Shown: positions 7,912-16,075 of the stretch, in pieces
How positions within the stretch are numbered: position 1 is the first letter of the stretch
How the letters are laid out: each line of letters starts with the position of its first letter
NCBI GenBank assembly: GCA_017883265.1
Contig: JADGNX010000005.1
Location: forward strand, 1 to 38,176
Origin: Thermoanaerobaculia bacterium
Lineage (GTDB): Bacteria; Acidobacteriota; Thermoanaerobaculia; Gp7-AA8
Length of the DNA: 38,176 nucleotides
Direction: 5' to 3'
Notes under the pieces: model-generated
The model's input: only the letters and a program-made list of their open reading frames with translations
Database searches by the model: none
Told to the model about the DNA's origin: nothing
Program-made: the position numbers and the translations under genes

Positions 7912-8286
7912 TCAGGGGGTCTTGGCCCCGGCGGCGCATTCGCCCACCAGCCGTACGAGCTCCTCGACCGCGAGCGGCTTGCGGAGAGCCGCTCGGACCG
8001 ATTCATGCTGCCCCAGCGTTTCCAGCGAAACAGCCGGCCCTCCGGTAGTCAGAAGGATGCACTTTTCGCCAGGCCGTTGCGCGCCGAGGTAGTCGATGAC
8101 CCATTGACCACCCAGCGTTGGCATCATGACGTCGAGCACGACGGCGTCGAAGTGCCGCGCCGACAGCATGGTGATCGCTTCGGTTCCATCGCCGGCCCCC
8201 GCCACTTCGTATCCGGAGAGCTCGAGCAGGTCGGCAAGCATGGTCCGCGTCGCAACGTCGTCGTCAACGATCAGTACGCTCGCCAT
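7912..8286 (-). CDS. Single-domain CheY-like response regulator
   Basis: It encodes 124 residues, only a receiver domain: acidic pocket VDDD (7-10), phospho-acceptor D52 in VVLDVMMP, switch residue in LLTTG, and K103 in LRKP. The ATG at 8286 gives the standard CheY length; a longer open frame upstream adds 64 residues of unrelated composition. It lies 116 bp downstream of another receiver gene on the same strand and is probably co-transcribed. It converges with the NarL-type regulator. Confidence 0.85.
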   Translation of the reverse strand: MASVLIVDDDVATRTMLADLLELSGYEVAGAGDGTEAITMLSARHFDAVVLDVMMPTLGGQWVIDYLGAQRPGEKCILLTTGGPAVSLETLGQHESVRAALRKPLAVEELVRLVGECAAGAKTP

Positions 8287-8402
8287 GACGGCAAGTTTAC
8301 AACGCTCTTGGGCCAAGAGGGGAACCGAAGCTTTATTTACTTCGGTCTTTCCGAGCTCGCTGATCCGGCGCAGGGACACGGCGACGCGTTTTTTTGCTCT
8401 GA

Positions 8403-8816
8403 TCATCGTTGCCGGGACTTGGAATGCGTTGGAAGGGGGCGGTCGCGAAGTGGACGCATGAGGCTGCTCTCGCGCCAACGATCGATGGCCTGAACGAGCG
8501 ACTCGATCCTGACCGGCTTGGAGAGGGTCTCGATGATGAACGGATGCCGCGCTGTTGCGTTGGGGCGGGTCGTCAGGAGCATCACCCGCGGCTGGCCCCC
8601 GCCATCTGCAGCGAGCCGCTCCATGAGCGCTTCCGGGGCAATCCCTGGCAACTCGGCATCGAGGATGAGGAGATCGACTGGGGTATCGATGGCCCGCTCC
8701 GTGGCCTCGCTGTCCGAAGCCTCGATCGCATTCGTGCTCGCCAGAAAGCGGCAGTAGGTGAGCGCCTCGTGTCTCAGTGCATCATCGGCGACAGCTACGA
8801 CAACCCGCGGGTGCAT
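8403..8816 (-). CDS. Receiver-domain (CheY-like) protein
   Basis: The 137-residue protein beginning MHPRVVVAVADD is a divergent receiver domain: D-D near residues 11-12, phospho-acceptor Asp in LLILDAELP, switch VMLLTT and Lys in LSKPVRIESLV. The C-terminal 20 residues are basic and proline-rich. A GTG at 8849 would add 11 residues; neither start has a clear Shine-Dalgarno, and the ATG is preferred because the fold starts immediately. It lies downstream of ispE on the same strand with a 165-bp gap. Confidence 0.75.
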   Translation of the reverse strand: MHPRVVVAVADDALRHEALTYCRFLASTNAIEASDSEATERAIDTPVDLLILDAELPGIAPEALMERLAADGGGQPRVMLLTTRPNATARHPFIIETLSKPVRIESLVQAIDRWRESSLMRPLRDRPLPTHSKSRQR

Positions 8817-8981
8817 CACATGAGCTTGTAGCAAATTCGGCTCCGGCACTCCGTGATCAATGACCGAAAAATCGCATCGGACTATTCCGATCGGCCGGAT
8901 CCTATCGCAGTCTCAGGCCGCGAAGGCTCGGAATATGCTTTATCATTATTCCATCTTTACGTCGATATCGCTATCCTCCAT

Positions 8982-9848
8982 TCAGTCTTCGCTCAGCGAA
9001 GCAGCGGCGCCGATTGTGTTGGCCGCGATCGCTGACACATCGCGAAGTGCAGCCAGTGCACGGTCGCGCTCCATGGAGTGACGAAATGCTCCAACGATGG
9101 TCGAGCCGGAGCCGCTCATCGAGGCCCAGACGGCACCTGCGTCATAGAGCCTCCTCTTCAGCTCCGCAAAGTGAGGATAGCGGGTGAAGATCGGCGCCTC
9201 GAAGTCGTTGGTCAGGGCCTGCGGGTGAGACAGAAAGTCGTGCTGGATCAAGGTGAGGAAGTGTTCCTTGCCGAGCGGAACAGAGGGAGATGTTCGGGTG
9301 GCGCCCAGCAGCGCGAACGCTTCAGCCGTGCTGACTGGCTCGGGTGGCACCAGCAGCAGTAGCGGGATGGCCGGACCGTCGGGCAATGACAGGAGCGACT
9401 CCCCTCTGCCCGTGGCATAAGCTTTTCCTCCGTGAAGAAAGAAAGGGACATCCGATCCGAGCTGAAGGGCCATCTCACTCAGCTCCTGGAGCGAGATATC
9501 GAGGTCGAACATCTGATTGAGCGCGCGGAGAGCGGCGGCCGCATTGGACGATCCCCCTCCCAATCCTCCGCCCGCCGGGATCCGTTTGTGGAGAGAGACG
9601 GCGACCTCGCCTGCTCCGTGCCTCTGCAGAAGGCGAACGGCCCGAATTGCCAGATTCGCTTCATCCCGTGGAATGGTCGGGTCGTCGCAACGCAGCGAAG
9701 TCGATTCGGCACGTTGAAACACCAGATCGTCGTGAAGCGAAACGGTCTGAAAGAGAGTCTCCAGATCGTGATAGCCGTCAGGACGACGACCGAGAACTCG
9801 TAGCGACCAGTTGATCTTGGCAAAAGCGGAAAGACTGAGTGAGTTCAT
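8982..9848 (-). CDS. ispE: 4-diphosphocytidyl-2-C-methyl-D-erythritol kinase
   Basis: IspE phosphorylates CDP-methylerythritol at the 2-hydroxyl with ATP, the fourth step of the non-mevalonate (MEP) isoprenoid pathway, in the cytoplasm. The 288-residue length is normal. Visible are catalytic K11 in AFAKINWSL, the GHMP-kinase ATP loop PAGGGLGGGSSNAAAAL (91-107), catalytic D133 in LGSDVPFFL, and the C-terminal glycine-rich motif MSGSGSTIVG. It is the last gene of a TPR protein - LolB-like lipoprotein - ispE run; lolB and ispE are also neighbours in many Proteobacteria. Confidence 0.95.
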   Translation of the reverse strand: MNSLSLSAFAKINWSLRVLGRRPDGYHDLETLFQTVSLHDDLVFQRAESTSLRCDDPTIPRDEANLAIRAVRLLQRHGAGEVAVSLHKRIPAGGGLGGGSSNAAAALRALNQMFDLDISLQELSEMALQLGSDVPFFLHGGKAYATGRGESLLSLPDGPAIPLLLLVPPEPVSTAEAFALLGATRTSPSVPLGKEHFLTLIQHDFLSHPQALTNDFEAPIFTRYPHFAELKRRLYDAGAVWASMSGSGSTIVGAFRHSMERDRALAALRDVSAIAANTIGAAASLSED

Positions 9849-9891
9849 CAGATGACGATCGGTGCTGAGCAGATTCCAGTCGACGATGCTC

Positions 9892-10662
9892 TCATGAACC
9901 GGCGCAGCAGGTGTATCCGGCCGGAATGGCCGGTGGCTGGACGGGGGCCGGACCGGTCACGAGATCGAGGATACGCAGTTCGATGCGCTGCGTGGCCGTG
10001 GTCGAATCGCCGAGGTACCGTCCGATGTCGATTGTCGACGGTGGAAACGACGGCGGAGAGTAATCGACCTTCAGGGTCTCGCCTCCCCGCTGAACGACGG
10101 CACTGGCAAGGCCTGCCGAACCGACGGTGTAGCGGACATCTCCCTGTTGAATCACGATGCGCCCTGGCTCAGCCGGACAAACCTGACAGCGCGTTGCCGC
10201 GGAGGTACTGTCGATGGGAAGGCCTACGGCCAGGAGCATGAGCTCGGCGAGATTCACAGTGGGGACGAGTCCGCCTGCGACGCTGCCGATGGACGAAGCG
10301 GGGCCGCGCCAGAACTTCCCGCTCAGATGGTCGAGGAAGAGCGCATCCCTCCCGTCGCTGAAGAGCGTGAACGCCGCGGTACCGACCGGCGTCAGCGCTT
10401 CCACCAGCGCCCGCTGGCCGGAGTCACGGGACAGAGTAGCGCGCAGCGATTGCGAGGTCTGACCGGAGGTGGCCCGGATGCGGACGTAAGCCTGGATCGA
10501 CGTCAGTGTGGCACGACGCGAGACGAGGTCGCGCCAGGCATCCTCAGCGGTCGCCGCGCTCACAGCGATGACCGGCTGAGCGCCGTGGGGCCGGCGCATC
10601 GTCGTACATCCCAGAGCCGCCCAGACAGCGCACGCGGTTGCCAGGAGGCCAGAAGTCTTCAT
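9892..10662 (-). CDS. LolB/DUF4292-like outer-membrane lipoprotein
   Basis: The protein of about 256 residues starts MKTSGLLATACAVWAALGC with a lipobox cysteine at about residue 19, so it is probably lipidated. The remainder has alternating beta strands of the LolB/LolA type (about 45-245; for example RALVEALTPVGTAAFTLFSD). LolB receives lipoproteins from LolA and inserts them into the outer membrane. The ATG at 10662 is preferred to 10674 because it gives the better signal sequence. Position directly before ispE supports the LolB assignment, which rests on fold pattern and context. Two extra cysteines near the C-terminus (YTCCAGS) are unusual. Confidence 0.65.
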   Translation of the reverse strand: MKTSGLLATACAVWAALGCTTMRRPHGAQPVIAVSAATAEDAWRDLVSRRATLTSIQAYVRIRATSGQTSQSLRATLSRDSGQRALVEALTPVGTAAFTLFSDGRDALFLDHLSGKFWRGPASSIGSVAGGLVPTVNLAELMLLAVGLPIDSTSAATRCQVCPAEPGRIVIQQGDVRYTVGSAGLASAVVQRGGETLKVDYSPPSFPPSTIDIGRYLGDSTTATQRIELRILDLVTGPAPVQPPAIPAGYTCCAGS

Positions 10663-10688
10663 GCGGCTGAGCAACGATCAGTCAATCC

Positions 10689-10712
10689 TGACCGGTCAGC
10701 GTTGACCAGTCA
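10689..10712. promoter_or_regulatory. Tandem TGACCGGTCA-type palindromes between TPR and LolB-like genes
   Basis: TGACCGGTCA (10689-10698) is a perfect 10-bp palindrome, and TGACCAGTCA (10703-10712) differs by one base. Two similar palindromes 14 bp apart in the short gap upstream of the LolB-like gene could be an operator, but no regulator is identified. Confidence 0.3.
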
Positions 10713-10760
10713 TGGGCTGGCCGGCAACGGCGGGCGGTAAGACCTTCATGAGCAGGCCGG

Positions 10761-12671
10761 CTAGCGAATCTGGGGCACCGGGGCCTTCCCTTCGAGCTGG
10801 CTGATCTTCGACTTGATCTTCGCCTCATCCTTTGGTTGCGGCTCGAGATCGAGAGCTCGACGATAGACATGAAGAGCACGGCCGTAATCGCCCCTTTTGG
10901 CCAATACGTCGCCGAGATGCTCGTGAACCGTGGCGTCGTGCGGCAGCAGCTTCGTGGCATCGGTCAGGTACTTCTCGGCAAGATCGAGCTTCCCCTGCTG
11001 GTAGTAGACCCAGCCGAGCGAGTCGACGAAGGCGCCGTTGCGCGGCTCCTGGCTCACGGCGCGATTGAGCATCTCCGCCGCTCGATCGAGGTTCATCCCT
11101 TTCTCGGCCCACATGTAGCCGAGATAGTTGAGGGCCTGAGCATTCTCCGGGTTCTTCGAGAGGAGCTGCTGGAACGCTTTCTCAGCAGCCTCACGATTGC
11201 CGGCGCGCTCCTGGAGGGCGCCGAGCTCGAACAGGAGGTCCGGATCGTCCGGCTTGGCGCCGGTCTGTCCGCTGATCAGCGAGACCGCCGATGGGAAATC
11301 CTTCGCCTCGACGTAGGCCTCGGCCATGGCGATGGCATTCTTGGGCCCGAACTTCACCTGGGTTTCGGCGGCCTGCCGGGCCTTCTCCTTCTCTCCGCTC
11401 CGGAGCAGCAACTCGACGTAGCGGGCGTTGACGTAGGGATCCGAGCCGAATTTGTCGACGAGCGGCGAGAGAATCTGGAGGGACTCGGCCATCTTGTTCT
11501 GTTTGGCCAGAGCGTCGAGGGCAATGCTGACGGCCTGGTTGTTGGGTCTATCGTGGAAGACCAGCAACGGCCGGGTCCGATCGACCGCCGATTGGTAGCG
11601 CTCCTTGCGCAGGTCGATGAACGCCAGCTGCGTCTGGGCCAGAGCCATCAGATTGTCCGGAAGCTCAGGCACTTTGAGAAGGGTCTGGAAAGTCTTCCCT
11701 GCGTCGTCGTACCGCCGCTGGGACATCTGACTGAGGCCGTAGCTCGACAGCAGATCGGGATCGTTCGGCGATCTCTCGAGCAGCCTGCGGAAAATCGAAT
11801 CGGCCTCCGTGTATTGCTCGAGGTCGCTCAGAGCTTCAGCCAGATAGAACTCGGAGCCGGAGTCTTTCGGGTCTGCCGCGACAAGGGTCTTCAGCGCAGC
11901 GCGAGCCTTTTCCGGTTGCCCCGCACGGAGGTAGAAAAGGGCCTGCCGCTTCTGCAGGTCGATGTTCATCGGGTCGTCCGAGATGAGGGGCTGGAGAACT
12001 TCGGCCGCCTTGAGCCACTCGTTCTCTTTCTGGTAGATATCGACGAGCTGAAGAATGGCCGGACCGAAGGTCGGATCGATGGTCACGGCGCGCTCGAGGT
12101 ACTGGCGGGACTCGTCGCCTCGGCCGAGCTTGGTGAGGACCTGGGCATAGTTGAAGTTCAGGCCGCGCTGGTCGGGAGCGCGCTCGAGCAGGGTGGCCAG
12201 CACTTTCTCGGCGTCTTCGGTGCGGCCTTCTGTCAGAAGGATCTGAGAAACGGCCATGCCGGTGCCTATGTCGTCATGGTTGAGGCGGAAGGCCTCCAGC
12301 AGGAAGACGAGGGCCTCGTCGACCTTGGCCCTGTCGCCGGCAGCCTGGTCGAAGAGGAGACGCCCGAGGATCTTCTGGGCGTCGACAAAGTCGGGGTGCG
12401 AAGCGGTCAGGCCACGCAGCTCGGCTTCAGCCTTGTCCGGTCGCGCGGCATCGAGGAGGATCATGGCCCTTTCGTAGTGAAGTACCGGATCGCTCGGGGT
12501 AGCCGTGATCAGCTTGTCGATGAGGCCGAGAGCGCGGTCGAATTCGCCGCGTTCGGCTGCCATTTTGGCGGTGATGAAATCGTAAGCGGCGTTGCTCTGT
12601 GCCTCCTGCGCCCGGGCCAGAGGATCAGCCAGCGCAGCCAGAAACAGCACAGCGATCATGATCTGTCTCAT
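10761..12671 (-). CDS. Exported TPR-repeat protein
   Basis: A 636-residue protein with a signal peptide (1-22, cleavage near ARAQ) and TPR motifs through nearly the whole length, for example AYDFITAKMAAERGEFDRAL and LNYLGYMWAEKGMNLDRAAE. I estimate at least twelve units. Such periplasmic TPR solenoids usually scaffold envelope complexes. It is first in the operon with the LolB-like lipoprotein and ispE, which suggests an envelope-biogenesis role without proving it. The ATG is preceded by AGGA, 6-7 bases away. It is divergent from the DUF4388/TPR gene, with only 90 bp between. Confidence 0.85.
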   Translation of the reverse strand: MRQIMIAVLFLAALADPLARAQEAQSNAAYDFITAKMAAERGEFDRALGLIDKLITATPSDPVLHYERAMILLDAARPDKAEAELRGLTASHPDFVDAQKILGRLLFDQAAGDRAKVDEALVFLLEAFRLNHDDIGTGMAVSQILLTEGRTEDAEKVLATLLERAPDQRGLNFNYAQVLTKLGRGDESRQYLERAVTIDPTFGPAILQLVDIYQKENEWLKAAEVLQPLISDDPMNIDLQKRQALFYLRAGQPEKARAALKTLVAADPKDSGSEFYLAEALSDLEQYTEADSIFRRLLERSPNDPDLLSSYGLSQMSQRRYDDAGKTFQTLLKVPELPDNLMALAQTQLAFIDLRKERYQSAVDRTRPLLVFHDRPNNQAVSIALDALAKQNKMAESLQILSPLVDKFGSDPYVNARYVELLLRSGEKEKARQAAETQVKFGPKNAIAMAEAYVEAKDFPSAVSLISGQTGAKPDDPDLLFELGALQERAGNREAAEKAFQQLLSKNPENAQALNYLGYMWAEKGMNLDRAAEMLNRAVSQEPRNGAFVDSLGWVYYQQGKLDLAEKYLTDATKLLPHDATVHEHLGDVLAKRGDYGRALHVYRRALDLEPQPKDEAKIKSKISQLEGKAPVPQIR

Positions 12672-12760
12672 TTTGTCATCCTAACACTGCAGAAAATGGT
12701 TGAACGGCGGCGCGAATTCCAGCCACGACGGCCATACCGCCCGCAGTCCCGTAGGACCGG

Positions 12761-14254
12761 ATGAAGGAATGTGCTACAACGCGCTGGGGACTCCATGAGG
12801 AGCGTCGCTTGACCCTCGATCGCCTCGAGATCACACCGTTCGCTGTCATCGCAGGAGACCTGCTTCGCAGCCGCGATACCGGCTATCTGACCGTCATCCA
12901 TCAGCCCCTCCGCAAGGTGTTGTACTGGTCGCAGGGTGAGATCGTGATGGCCACATCGACTGCTCCCGAAGAATCGCTGGGCGATTTCCTGGTGCGACGT
13001 GACGTCATTACCATCGACCGGGCCTTCGAGATGATGAGCGACGATCCGACGAACGCCGTCGCTGCCTTTCACGAAGCGGGCCTGCTGGACCATTCCATGC
13101 GCCAGACGCTTCTGAGGGAGTGGCTGATCTCGCTGGTCATCCCGCTTTTCTCCGTGGATGAAGGGACGGCCGCATTCACGCACGAGCCAGCGATCGAGCC
13201 GGCCCGCCGCGTCTTCCTACAGTCGACGGCGGCAGTCATCCTCGACGGAATCCGATCGATCACCAACGGGCTGATCCTGCGGCGCTCGATCGGCGACCTG
13301 AAACGGGACATCGCCTTCTCCAACGAATCGCGTTTCAGCGTCGACAACGTACCGCTGAACGATGCCGAGCGCCGGATCGCCGCCAGCCTGGCCGATGAAC
13401 AGTCGATCGAGTCGTTCCTCAAGCATTTTCCGGCCGAGTCGGTAGCCGCAGCCAAAGTGGTCATCGGCATGATGGCTCTCGGTATTTTCCGGGTCATCGA
13501 CGTAAGGAGCCCTGCCGATCCCGGCGCCAGCATGGACGATATGCAGCGCGATCTCGAGTTGCTGGCGGCGATCGGAGCCGAAGACCAGCGGTCTCTGCGA
13601 GCGGTGCGCCTGGCCCGCCAGCTTTCGTCGATCGATCACTACCAGATCCTCGATGTGCCGCGCGCGGCGACGCGCGCCCAACTCCTGGCGCAGGCCGAGA
13701 CGATGAGAAAGCGTTATGACCCGGTGACGTATCCGCCGGTGGTGAGGGAGTCGATCCAGGCCATCCTGCGAAAGATCGATGAAGCGGCGAGCTTTCTAAC
13801 CGACGCCGGGCGCCGGCCGGGCTACGACAAGCTCCTCACTCAGCACGCCGCACGGAAAGGCGGTCAGGAGTGGATCCAGCAGCGGGTGAACCAGCGGACG
13901 ATCGCTCAGCAGAACTTCAACCGCGCGCGGGAGCTGTCGGTCACCGGCGATTATTACGGCGCCATCGTCCTGCTCAAGCAGGCCGTGAACTATGAGCCCG
14001 ACTATACCGAGGCGTGGTTTCTTCTCGGGAGCTGCCAGGAGCGCAATCCCAAATGGCGGCGCGAAGCGGCCGAGAGTTTCCAGCAGGTATTGTCCATCGA
14101 CCCCAACCACGTCGAGGCCCTCATCTCTCTCGGCGACCTCTACCGCTCGGAAGGTATGGGCAACAGGGCTCAGAGCTGCTACGAGGACGTCCTCAAGATC
14201 TCGCCGGGGAATCAGCAGGCAGCAAACCGTCTCGAGGCGTTGAAGAAGCGCTGA
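12761..14254 (+). CDS. DUF4388-like / degenerate J-domain / TPR protein
   Basis: A cytoplasmic-looking 497-residue protein with three parts. Residues about 20-150 resemble DUF4388 (PATAN-like; LRKVLYWSQGEIVMA), common in delta-proteobacterial and acidobacterial signalling proteins. Residues 292-358 look like a J domain (HYQILDVPRAATRAQLLAQA ... GYDKLL), but the HPD loop needed to stimulate DnaK is replaced by RYDP. The end (about 385-497) holds three TPR units. The start is ATG with AGGA upstream; TTG at 12809 has a better GAGGAG with 6-base spacing and would remove 16 residues. Its role is unknown; domain content suggests a signalling or assembly adaptor. Confidence 0.75.
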   Translation: MKECATTRWGLHEERRLTLDRLEITPFAVIAGDLLRSRDTGYLTVIHQPLRKVLYWSQGEIVMATSTAPEESLGDFLVRRDVITIDRAFEMMSDDPTNAVAAFHEAGLLDHSMRQTLLREWLISLVIPLFSVDEGTAAFTHEPAIEPARRVFLQSTAAVILDGIRSITNGLILRRSIGDLKRDIAFSNESRFSVDNVPLNDAERRIAASLADEQSIESFLKHFPAESVAAAKVVIGMMALGIFRVIDVRSPADPGASMDDMQRDLELLAAIGAEDQRSLRAVRLARQLSSIDHYQILDVPRAATRAQLLAQAETMRKRYDPVTYPPVVRESIQAILRKIDEAASFLTDAGRRPGYDKLLTQHAARKGGQEWIQQRVNQRTIAQQNFNRARELSVTGDYYGAIVLLKQAVNYEPDYTEAWFLLGSCQERNPKWRREAAESFQQVLSIDPNHVEALISLGDLYRSEGMGNRAQSCYEDVLKISPGNQQAANRLEALKKR

Positions 14255-14292
14255 CAAAAAACGGCAATATCGCAGGCCGTCGAGCGGTTTTC

Positions 14293-15435
14293 ATGATCAT
14301 GCCTATTCAGCAGAAAAAGAGCGCGCTCAGTGAAGTGCTGAGCACGCGTACCACCGAGGGCGTGCTGTACGAGAAGCTCGAGGACAAGGCACTACGCTGC
14401 TTCGCCTGCGGCCATCGCTGCAAGATCCTGAGCGGCCTGGAGGGGATCTGCAAAGTCCGCTATAACGAAGACGGCATCCTCAGGGTGCCACGCGGATATG
14501 TCGGAGCCCTGCAGGTCGATCCGATCGAGAAGAAACCGTTCTTTCACGCGTACCCCGGTGCGCTGGCGCTGTCGTTTGGCATGCTCGGCTGCGACTATCA
14601 CTGCGGCTACTGTCAGAACTGGGTGACCTCGCAGGCTCTCCGCGATCCGGTCGCCGGTGCGCTTCCCGAAGACGTCGAGCCGGCCGATCTGGTGCGGGCA
14701 GCGAAACGGCTGGGCGCGACGGTCATCACGTCGACTTACAACGAGCCGCTGATCACCTCCGAGTGGGCTGTCGAGATCTTCCGGGAGGCGAAGAAGGCAG
14801 ACCTGGTCTGCTCGTACGTCTCCAACGGGAACGCCACTCCGGAGGCCCTCGAATTCATCGCTCCATGGGTCGATCTCTACAAAGTCGACCTCAAGGGCTT
14901 CACGCAGAAGGCCTACCGCGACCTCGGCGGCCAGCTGGAGCCGGTGCTCGAGACGATCCGCGGTCTCAAGCAGCGCGGCATCTGGCTGGAGATCGTCACG
15001 CTGATCGTCCCCGGCTTCAATGATTCGGACGAGGAGTTGACGAACATCGCCGAGTTCCTCTGCGGCGTCGATCCCGACATCCCCTGGCACATCACAGCGT
15101 TCCATCAGGACTACAAGATGACCAGGAACGCCAACACCGACGCAGGCACGCTGATGCGCGCCTACCAGATCGGCCGGCGGGCCGGACTGCGCTATATCTA
15201 TCCGGGAAATATCCCGGGCGGTTTCGGCGAGCTGGAAGGAACGCATTGTCCGAAATGCCAGGCGCTCGTCGTCGGGCGCACCGGCTTCCGAGTGACCTCG
15301 TACCACCTCATCGATGGACGCTGCCCCGACTGCTCGACTCTCATCCCCGGCGTGTGGGGCAGCGCCGGCGCCGGCGTAAACCGCAGCGCGGTGCCGCGAC
15401 CGGTGCACATTCAGACAGGAGCGGGAAGCCGATAA
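14293..15435 (+). CDS. amrS: AmmeMemoRadiSam-type radical SAM enzyme
   Basis: The 380-residue protein belongs to the radical SAM family seen in AmmeMemoRadiSam systems. An N-terminal cysteine cluster (C36, C39, C43, C53 in CFACGHRC ... GIC) precedes the 4Fe-4S site C100-x3-C104-x2-C107 (CDYHCGYC). The C-terminus has two CxxC pairs (CPKC, CPDC) that probably bind zinc. The usual partners Memo and AMMECR1 are not in this window; the upstream neighbour is the DUF4388/TPR gene, 38 bp away and probably co-transcribed. The ATG at 14293 is chosen because the conserved family sequence begins there. Its substrate is not established. The gene is followed by REP-like repeats. Confidence 0.85.
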   Translation: MIMPIQQKKSALSEVLSTRTTEGVLYEKLEDKALRCFACGHRCKILSGLEGICKVRYNEDGILRVPRGYVGALQVDPIEKKPFFHAYPGALALSFGMLGCDYHCGYCQNWVTSQALRDPVAGALPEDVEPADLVRAAKRLGATVITSTYNEPLITSEWAVEIFREAKKADLVCSYVSNGNATPEALEFIAPWVDLYKVDLKGFTQKAYRDLGGQLEPVLETIRGLKQRGIWLEIVTLIVPGFNDSDEELTNIAEFLCGVDPDIPWHITAFHQDYKMTRNANTDAGTLMRAYQIGRRAGLRYIYPGNIPGGFGELEGTHCPKCQALVVGRTGFRVTSYHLIDGRCPDCSTLIPGVWGSAGAGVNRSAVPRPVHIQTGAGSR

Positions 15436-15515
15436 GCGCCGGATCGATCGCTCATCGAGGGGATGAGACGATCCCGGCGAGAGTTGAGCGACGGGCCTAG
15501 GGGGCGTGGGGGGTT

Positions 15516-15678
15516 GGGGACGCAGCTTCTGTTGTCTGTTCGCGACCTTCGCGTCATTGAGTCATTGAGTCATTGAGTCATTGGGGACGCAGCTTCTGTC
15601 CTCTGCCGGGATGGGCGACCGAAGCTGCGTCCCCCGAGCTCGCGCCTTCTGAAAGGCGACGACTGAAGCTGCGTCCCC
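15516..15678. repeat. REPIN-like cluster: four GAAGCTGCGTCCCC copies, two inverted
   Basis: Copies lie at 15516-15529 and 15583-15596 (reverse orientation) and at 15621-15634 and 15665-15678 (forward). The second and third form a perfect 14-bp stem with a 24-nt loop, the arrangement called a REPIN. The last two share a longer identity, ending CCCCCGAGCTCG. The element is identical to that at 1020-1138 near the RAYT gene. Confidence 0.8.
15553..15584 (+). repeat. 8-bp tandem repeat GTCATTGA x4
   Basis: Three exact units and a fourth with one final change (GTCATTGG) run head to tail and abut the second inverted REP copy. This is a microsatellite-like array prone to slippage. Confidence 0.85.
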
Positions 15679-15739
15679 CGAGCTCGTACCGGCGGCGCGG
15701 GGCTACGACGGCCGGGCGTGTTGCTATAGTGCGAGCCAC

Positions 15740-16075
15740 GTGACCGAGTTCATCGAAATCGGATCGAGCAGCGACATCGCAGCCGGCCGGATGGCCAGCT
15801 ATCGTGTAAACGGAAGGGGTGTGGTGGTCTACCACACGGCCAGTGGCTTCCATGCCTCCGATGACCGCTGTCCGCATCGCGGAGGGCCGCTCGTGGAAGG
15901 CGACCTCATGGGTGAGGAGATCGTCTGCCCGTGGCATCTCTGGGGGTTCGACGTCCGCAGCGGAGTCTGCCCGGGGAACCCTGAAGTGCGTGTGACGACT
16001 CACGAGGTGCGGATCGAAAATGATCGCCTCCTGTTACGAGTGAATCCGGTAGAAGAGGCGTTGTCACAACCATGA
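15740..16075 (+). CDS. Rieske-type [2Fe-2S] protein
   Basis: The 111-residue soluble protein has the Rieske ligands C44-x-H46 (CPHRGGPL) and C63-x2-H66 (CPWHLWGFD). It fits the ferredoxin-like or NirD-type small Rieske proteins that pass electrons to a partner enzyme. The start is GTG; a TATAGT box only 10 bases upstream and the lack of a Shine-Dalgarno suggest a leaderless message. Its stop overlaps the ATG of the alpha/beta hydrolase by 4 bp, so the two are coupled. No nitrite reductase or oxygenase large subunit is nearby. Confidence 0.85.
   Translation: MTEFIEIGSSSDIAAGRMASYRVNGRGVVVYHTASGFHASDDRCPHRGGPLVEGDLMGEEIVCPWHLWGFDVRSGVCPGNPEVRVTTHEVRIENDRLLLRVNPVEEALSQP

Larger units (their letters stand above)
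15436..15739. other. Intergenic region occupied by REP-like repeats
   Basis: This 304-bp gap contains four copies of the 14-bp REP-like element (two inverted, two direct) and a 4-fold 8-bp tandem repeat. No gene is supported. Confidence 0.7.

Noticed and set aside
10836-12764. A 642-codon open frame on the plus strand
   Set aside because: It is antisense to the exported TPR gene, contains no recognisable domain, and is explained by the high GC content at third codon positions.
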